A stretch of 64,000 nt of DNA from Trichuris trichiura (Eukaryota; Nematoda; Enoplea; Trichinellida; Trichuridae), in NCBI GenBank assembly GCA_037903355.1, contig JBAJFE010000023.1:1488001-1552000 (forward strand), given 5' to 3'. Of the stretch, positions 58,248 to 64,000 are shown one piece after another. The notes beneath the pieces are model-generated. The model was not told the DNA's origin. It ran no database searches and saw nothing but the letters and a program-made list of their open reading frames with translations. Position numbers and translations under genes: made by a program. How positions within the stretch are numbered: position 1 is the stretch's first letter; each line of letters begins with the position of its first letter.

Positions 58248-59293
58248 CTGAAAAAGTGATAGCCTACCACGTAGACAGCGTAAATGGATACGAAATCCAT
58301 TCAAAACGTTTAGCTTTCACATGAACACATTGTAGTTACCGCGTCGGCTATTGAACTTCGCAATTCTGCTAAAAAGCAACCAATTGGCGGCAATAATCTT
58401 GGCATAGGTGGCGCCCATGTTATTGTAGGTTGTTGCTGCTACTGGACTGGCTGGGATTGCCCTGATTGCCCTTTCAGAGCTCCTTAATAATGTGCTTTAA
58501 GATTTAGGGAAGCTGGAGAACGATTTAATCGAAGCCCAGTTGCTTGTCACGCGTTAAAACGCAATCATTCCCCATTTTTCGTTTAGTCTCAGGTGCCATA
58601 TGATCACTGTTAGCAACAGGGCACAAATGTTTGCAATGACATTTAATCTACGCTGAAGTCTCAGTTAATCTGTAACAGAGCCATTGCCGGTGGTTCTCAG
58701 GACGGAACGATAGAGTGCTTTTTGAAACCTCTGATATTTCCTAGGCATTGTTATCTTCAAGCTTCAATGGTTCTGTTTTTCCCAAGGACCTTATCATGCC
58801 CTGACTCCAGCAAAGCTTTTATGTGTCCCTTGCTTTTCCAGGGCCTCTTCTAAAGCTCTGCGCTTTCTTAGAAAACACTGCGTCATAGCAGCATGCATAT
58901 GCGACGTGAGCACCACCTATTGCAACATTATTATCATCAATGTGGCTGTATTGAGAAAAACCTTCCCAACAAGGACAGTAACTTGCGCTGTAGTAACAGT
59001 AACTTTTAAATACTCGATTTTCAATCGCTAAACGCGTTTGAATTAACGTCATTGACGTTGACACTATACAGTAACCAATGAATCCTACATTTCATTAATT
59101 ATCGTAAAGTGTGCGTACGGTAAACAGTCGCTTAAAACCAGATTTCCGCGGTTTGGAAGACAATCTTTGCGCGCTTTGCAGTTCCATTCTTGGTTAACTT
59201 TTACAAGCAAGTTTGCAGAGTGATCAGTAAGTCAAAATAACTTACACACCCATATTTGAACACAAAGTAATCATTTGACGTTTCAGTCAGAAA

Positions 59294-60034
59294 ATGAATC
59301 CAGAGAACAACGAAGTCCCGCTTCCCACCCGTCAGTACGTTTACGAGCTGCGACTTGCTTCATCACGTGTTTCCACTATGCGTTATTTGAGCATCGTAGA
59401 AAGGCTGAACAACATTTTGGAAGAACTGCAACTTTACACCAGCAGTTCTACAGAAGAGCTGGATCGTAATGGCAATAACCTTTTCGGGGAGATGCAACGT
59501 GAGGACAATGTTCCTCCAGTGCAGGCAAGCACGCCTCACCAGTCCACGTTGGAAGTATGAGAATTTGTGCCTCGCTGTTGTTGCTTATACTTTTGTTTTT
59601 CATTTTTAGCCTCCTCCAGCCCAACCAAATTTTTCCACCAATTATTTCAGCTTCAGTGACTTGGAAATGTATGGACCAACTTCTGAGTTAATTGTAATCG
59701 ACGGCTTTTGTTATTACATTACGGTGCCTCCAATCACTGAATGAGTGGCGGTAAGCACATTCTTTAACTTGACCTAAATTAAAAAATAGCTGAAGAAGTC
59801 AGCAGTTAATTAATTCTTAAGGCTAACGCGCTGTTAATTTGCTTCACGCACGTCTTATACTCTGCTTTGTAATTCTTTGAAGTTTCTGCTACCTGTTAGG
59901 TAAATTTAATATGGCCAGTGCTCATTGGTTCTCCGTATAACTGTCATCAATTGACATCTGACGGAAAAGTGGTTGGAATCCATTTAAAAACACTGCCATT
60001 CACTCAAGTGATCGCACGATTTCACTTGATGTAG
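59294..60034 (+). pseudogene. Gene N, copy 2, stop codon in exon 2
   Basis: Exons 59294-59554, 59610-59750 and 59900-60034 correspond to copy 1. Exon 1 is open (87 codons, about 12 replacements). In exon 2 the codon CGA of copy 1 (PITERVA) is TGA at 59,742-59,744, which removes the last 47 residues. Splice sites are kept, so the loss looks recent. A 131-residue truncated protein is possible. Confidence 0.65.
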
Positions 60035-60894
60035 TTTACGGTGATTCTCAATTTTTCCAATGGTGCATTGTAACAATGACTCTTTTACACTTCATGGAAC
60101 AAGCGTTTAAACATGGCGGACCACTTAGTATCACTTATCAAGCGGATAAAGTGTAACTTACGATTATTATTATTATAATTATTATTAGTACGAGTTTTGA
60201 AGAAAGAGCGCATGTTTCAGCTCCTTCTGAGCAGAGCATAACGAGGCACGTGTGTGTCAAACAGCTAATGACACAAAGTACATTCTAAATAACAAAAGAG
60301 GAGCGCAAACTATATCACTTCAGCAGATAGATGTGCTAATCAGAATTTGCGTCTAATTCATCTCTTTTTACAAACTGATAAGCGCAAGAGTGTCCAATTC
60401 AAAATGCTTTTGTTGACAGAGATCTGGCTAGAATGGGAAGAATGCAACAAGCATGGAAGGAACAAAACATTCAAGAAAGTACAAAGTTTTTTTCACTTTC
60501 AATGGTAAATGCGGTTTGCCTAGGAAGTTGAAGACTCAATGCTCCATACGCGCAATAGTAATTAAATTATTTAGCTTTGGTTTAGCCATATTCAAAGTTG
60601 GTCAAAAGAAGAACAATGGACTCGTAGAAAACTTTGGCAATAGATTTTCCAAATATACTTGACTTTCTGCATGTTATTCAAAATAAATATTATCAATACC
60701 GTTTGCCTTCTGTTGCGCTCTATAATTCTCCCGGTTGCTATAATGTCTTTCGCGCAATGGTTTAAAACACTTCAAACGAAATGTTGCAATGAATAGCATC
60801 CTTCAGCCAAAAGTTTCTAAAGCAACTTAGCGCTTTTGCATGAGCAAACACCCTATGATAGCTTAATAAACGTTTTTCCTTGTTCTATGCTAAG

Positions 60895-62247
60895 ACCAAG
60901 CAGCAGGTTTATTGTTACTCAGTTTTAGAGTTAGCTAAACCTGCGTCAGTGAAAACTCATTTTTCGTCACTTTGCCTATGTGCTCATTGTGTTAATAGTA
61001 AGTACAAATTGTTGGAAGTTTGTGAAGTTGATTCTATAATATGGAGAATGGTCAAACAGTGAGAATGGAAACCGTAATACTAACTAATTATTTCACGATT
61101 GCGATTGTTTGTAGGGCCGGATTGATATACAGTCACTGGCAAGCCATTCTTCAAATTTTCAAGCTTCTACAGCAAGGACTAACCGTCACCTGACATGCAG
61201 ATAATCATGGGACAGCTATGAACAATACAAATATTTGTGTTAACTGTTGACTACCAAACGAAGTCAGCCTAAAGACCATACCAATTAAGTAAAATGAAAG
61301 CCAATAGGTAGCGTTTTTGAAAAACAAGCAGGGTAAAAGGCGTAAATATTTTTGAAACGGAAATTTACAAATTACAAAGAGCAAAGAGAAAAGAAAAAAA
61401 GCTAATCGGTAGTGTAACAATTAAACTTTAGAACTTCCTTCGTCGTTTCGTAAATTAAAACGGTGATAATCTTTGATGAAACCCAATAGATCATCTCCGC
61501 TTCAGTCGCACCTAGTTTTGTTCGTTCAACAGTCGGTTTGTCAGAAATAGAAATGACGTTTACAAGGAGCTGATTAGGGAAAAGGTGAAAACGTTATGCA
61601 TCCATTGAAAATACGCGCTTTGCGTTTGCGCGCTTGTCTTACAGGCTGAATACGTTCCATTATATGTTAGTGCGATTAGAACAAAACAGCAGTTAACAGG
61701 CGCACGAAGCTATTGTGTTATCAAACGAAACTGAGCACGGATAATCATTAGGATAAACTTACTTGTCTATATATTGAAAAGCCTAAATAATGGGTATACA
61801 TTTTGTTTAAAGGCAATCAGAATGAGAGAAATTTAACAAGTACGTTTACTATGCACTCTGCAGCCAAAACTGAATTCTATGCTTAGCTTATCTTAACTAA
61901 TACAGTAAACTGACCCTTTTGGGTCATCGCTGTGTGGCGCTTGAAAAATTTCTTTTCTGTGTCTTCTCTTTTGGTCATTGAAAATATAGCATACAAATGC
62001 CAATCACGGATAGCAAAACGTTTTGATAGGGCTTGCAGCAGCAGACGTTATTGTTTTCATTGCATTGAGGTACCAGCTCAGCTTTAAAAAGTATTTTGTC
62101 CCTGAATGTATGGAGAAGATCAAGACGGTTCACCACACTGTTAAAGAAAACAACTTGGCAGCTCAAAGCTGTGCTCGTGTACAACCATTGATTACTCATA
62201 CTGATGTAGAAGTAACAAGGAAACAGGAAACGGGAATCATTGTCTAA
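60895..62247 (+). CDS. Gene P, copy 2, 3' exons, open
   Basis: Exon 60895-60997 joins in phase with the last exon 62030-62247. It encodes a single membrane helix (LAAADVIVFIALRYQLSF) followed by a tail of about 54 residues (KKYFVPECMEKIKTVHHT, ENNLAAQSCARVQPLITHTD, ending ETGIIV). The tail is longer than in copy 1, where one base is missing. Upstream exons are not identified; a plus-strand open segment at 60,453-60,662 may or may not belong. No family is recognised. Confidence 0.5.
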
Positions 62248-64000
62248 TTATCCACATATCATTAGTGTGATAATGTCAGCAGTTTTTCGCAGCGCCATGT
62301 TTTTCATGGCTGTTAAAGTGGAAGTACTGACGTCCGTTTATTGATATAAACAGGCGCCCACTCATATTTCAGTCATCTCACAGATAAAGTACAGCAAGCA
62401 GCGTACTTTTTCCTTCAGGATGTTGGGTGCCAGACTAGCCATAGGTGTGAAGTTTTAGTCCATCTCTGCCACTTGCAACCTATTTGCTTGGTAACATTAA
62501 TTCTTACTGAGAAACTATTCTAAATGGATGTTGAATATATAGGAAAGTGCTGAAAAACAGAAACGTTTTGCACGGTTGCTGAATAGCGTCTGTTTAGGTA
62601 AGTTATTTGCACTTTTTGGTTTTTAAGTTTCGCTTCCGTCCTTACCTCCGAGGTATAAGAAATTTGTACAATTATCTAGCTCATAGGATAAGTACAAAGG
62701 TTGTGCCTGTATTTTCGAAAGGGAACCGAATAGGTTCAAGACATTCCTAAGCGACAGTGACGCATCGTTTCGCAAGTAGAACCCACAATGAATGTCGGAA
62801 TTTAGATAGATATAGTCAAAGTGACTGTTACTACGTTACGGTCTACCAAGATTATATCTTAGACGTGCCACTATTTGGAAAGCACTTCTAAGGAACAATG
62901 GTGCATCCGGAAGCATGCATTTTCAAGTTAAACGCTAGCGGCTGCCAAGCTGCTAAAATAAATTAAATAAGGGCAGGGGCTGCAACAGTCATTGATGCCC
63001 TCATTTGCATAATTATCTTGGCGTCCAGTGTTACTCATCCATCAGTTGCAAATGGGCGTCTGCAGAATCGAGTTTTTGTTCCACGAAAGCCAGTGCTCTG
63101 CTGCAATGTTGAAGCCAATTTTTTTCTGCCCTTCTGTAATTTCAAATCTACATAGAAGCGTTATATTTTAGCTTAAACTTAGGCAAAGGCTCTGTCGAAT
63201 GCCAGCATGGTTAACTTAAAGGAACCTGCATTTCCCATGCGGTAGAGCGACTAAAAGTATAACCGACATGCTTCTTCCTGCATTATAAACGTCATGGAAG
63301 TTGACGTTGTTTTCTTCCATAGTGCAGTTCAATTAGCGCTGAAAAAAAGAAATCTTTCAGGAAAGTATTCGCTGAGAGCACTGTTCTTTCTAAAAATTAA
63401 AACACGATCTCAGCTTGTATTAGTATTGTAATGTTTCTGTAAATCTATAAAATGGCTGATATTTTTAATGGCTCTGTCGTTTGACGAAGTTCTAACAACT
63501 GAAAGAACGTCAGGAAGTTTTAATTGTCAGCCATTCTGTTTATTTATTTTGTGTGGGCGTTCCGTTTCTTTAAATTTACTTTGCGTATAATTCAAATCAA
63601 CGTGCTGATATTGGAACTGAGTGCTTTTGAGATTTATGCTCGCAGTAGCCTGAAGCGCACATTAAGCCGCCACCCAGCGGAAACCGTGGAGGCGTGTTAA
63701 TCTTTTCGCAGACTGCAAACCAGTTAAAGACTGTTTTCCTTTTTCTTTGCGAAGTTTTGCGTATGAATTGTACCTGCTGATCTTTACCGTTACACTATTG
63801 CTTTGTATTTTTCAGAAAAAATAACTAATCCGTATTGGCAGCTTTTCTGGGGTGATCTTCAAGCCAAATCGAGTTTGTCGAGCAGGTTAAAAATGTTTCA
63901 CGGAAAAACACTTGTCTTTGATGAGTTCATCAGTACAGTAAACTGTTAGAAGTACCTGCAGATCATTTTGGTTGTGCTTAGGCCTTACCTTCTTCATTGG
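62248..64000. other. Non-coding end of copy 2
   Basis: Matches 52,177-53,986 throughout. No gene is recognised. The last 500 bases equal the H2A upstream region. Confidence 0.6.

Larger units (their letters stand above)
56550..64000 (+). repeat. Segmental duplication, copy 2 (cut by window end)
   Basis: Direct repeat of 44,551-53,986. It lacks the 2.2-kb M1 segment, carries an extra fold-back element at about 56,853-57,067, and has many point differences. Its last base corresponds to 53,986, 58 bases upstream of the H2A ATG in copy 1. Confidence 0.95.

Noticed and set aside
1..64000. CRISPR arrays, bacterial operons, rRNA genes
   Set aside because: No regularly spaced direct repeats of CRISPR type, no ribosome binding sites or gene packing of bacterial type, and no rRNA-like sequence was seen.

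Overview
The window looks like nuclear DNA of a nematode. It has interstitial TTAGGC/GCCTAA repeats (the nematode telomere unit), multi-exon genes with mostly short introns (about 50-170 bp), AG splice acceptors 2-11 nt upstream of several start codons (as expected for spliced-leader trans-splicing), and many small inverted-repeat transposons. I cannot name the species. Absence of bacterial signals and presence of PAH, ATP synthase delta, NAB and MED23 homologues are all consistent with this.

Layout. 1-0.33 kb: a small inverted-repeat element (family A). 0.68-3.19 kb: a complete hAT transposon with perfect 8-bp target duplications and a frameshifted transposase. 4.07-4.76 kb (+): the last two exons of the Mediator subunit MED23 (SUR-2) gene. 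8.87-11.39 kb (-): a complete 12-exon phenylalanine hydroxylase gene; my model gives 466 residues with the iron ligands at His285, His290 and Glu330, the same numbers as human PAH. 14.24-15.48 kb (+): a complete 4-exon gene for the mitochondrial ATP synthase delta subunit (F1 sector). 17.5-19.2 kb: nested small transposons with telomere-like arrays and CA/TA microsatellites. 20.4-33.5 kb: a GC-richer block with many pure (CG)n runs and overlapping open frames on both strands; some stretches look like exons but none can be assigned. 34.57-39.34 kb (+): a complete NAB-type transcriptional co-repressor gene (NCD1 and NCD2 domains, MAB-10 family), whose 3.2-kb first intron holds a family A element and a near-perfect 66-bp-arm palindrome. 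41.3-44 kb: scattered exon-like pieces including a coiled coil with an acidic tail.

44.55-64.0 kb: a large direct segmental duplication. Copy 1 (44,551-53,986) runs straight into a histone H2A gene (54,044-54,445). Copy 2 (56,550-64,000) ends with the window at the base matching 53,986, so a second H2A gene may lie just outside. The repeat carries several small multi-exon genes that I do not recognise, called here M1, M2, N and P. The copies have diverged: copy 2 has lost a 2.2-kb piece containing M1, has a stop codon in N and a lost splice donor in M2, and has gained a fold-back element; copy 1 has a frameshift in P. A truncated Ty3/Gypsy reverse transcriptase sits exactly at the junction between the H2A side and copy 2.

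The genes do not form a pathway together. The most interesting parts are the tandem H2A-containing duplication with complementary decay of its small genes, the transposons with telomere-like interiors, and the intronic palindrome. All gene models were built by eye from splice sites and reading-frame phase.
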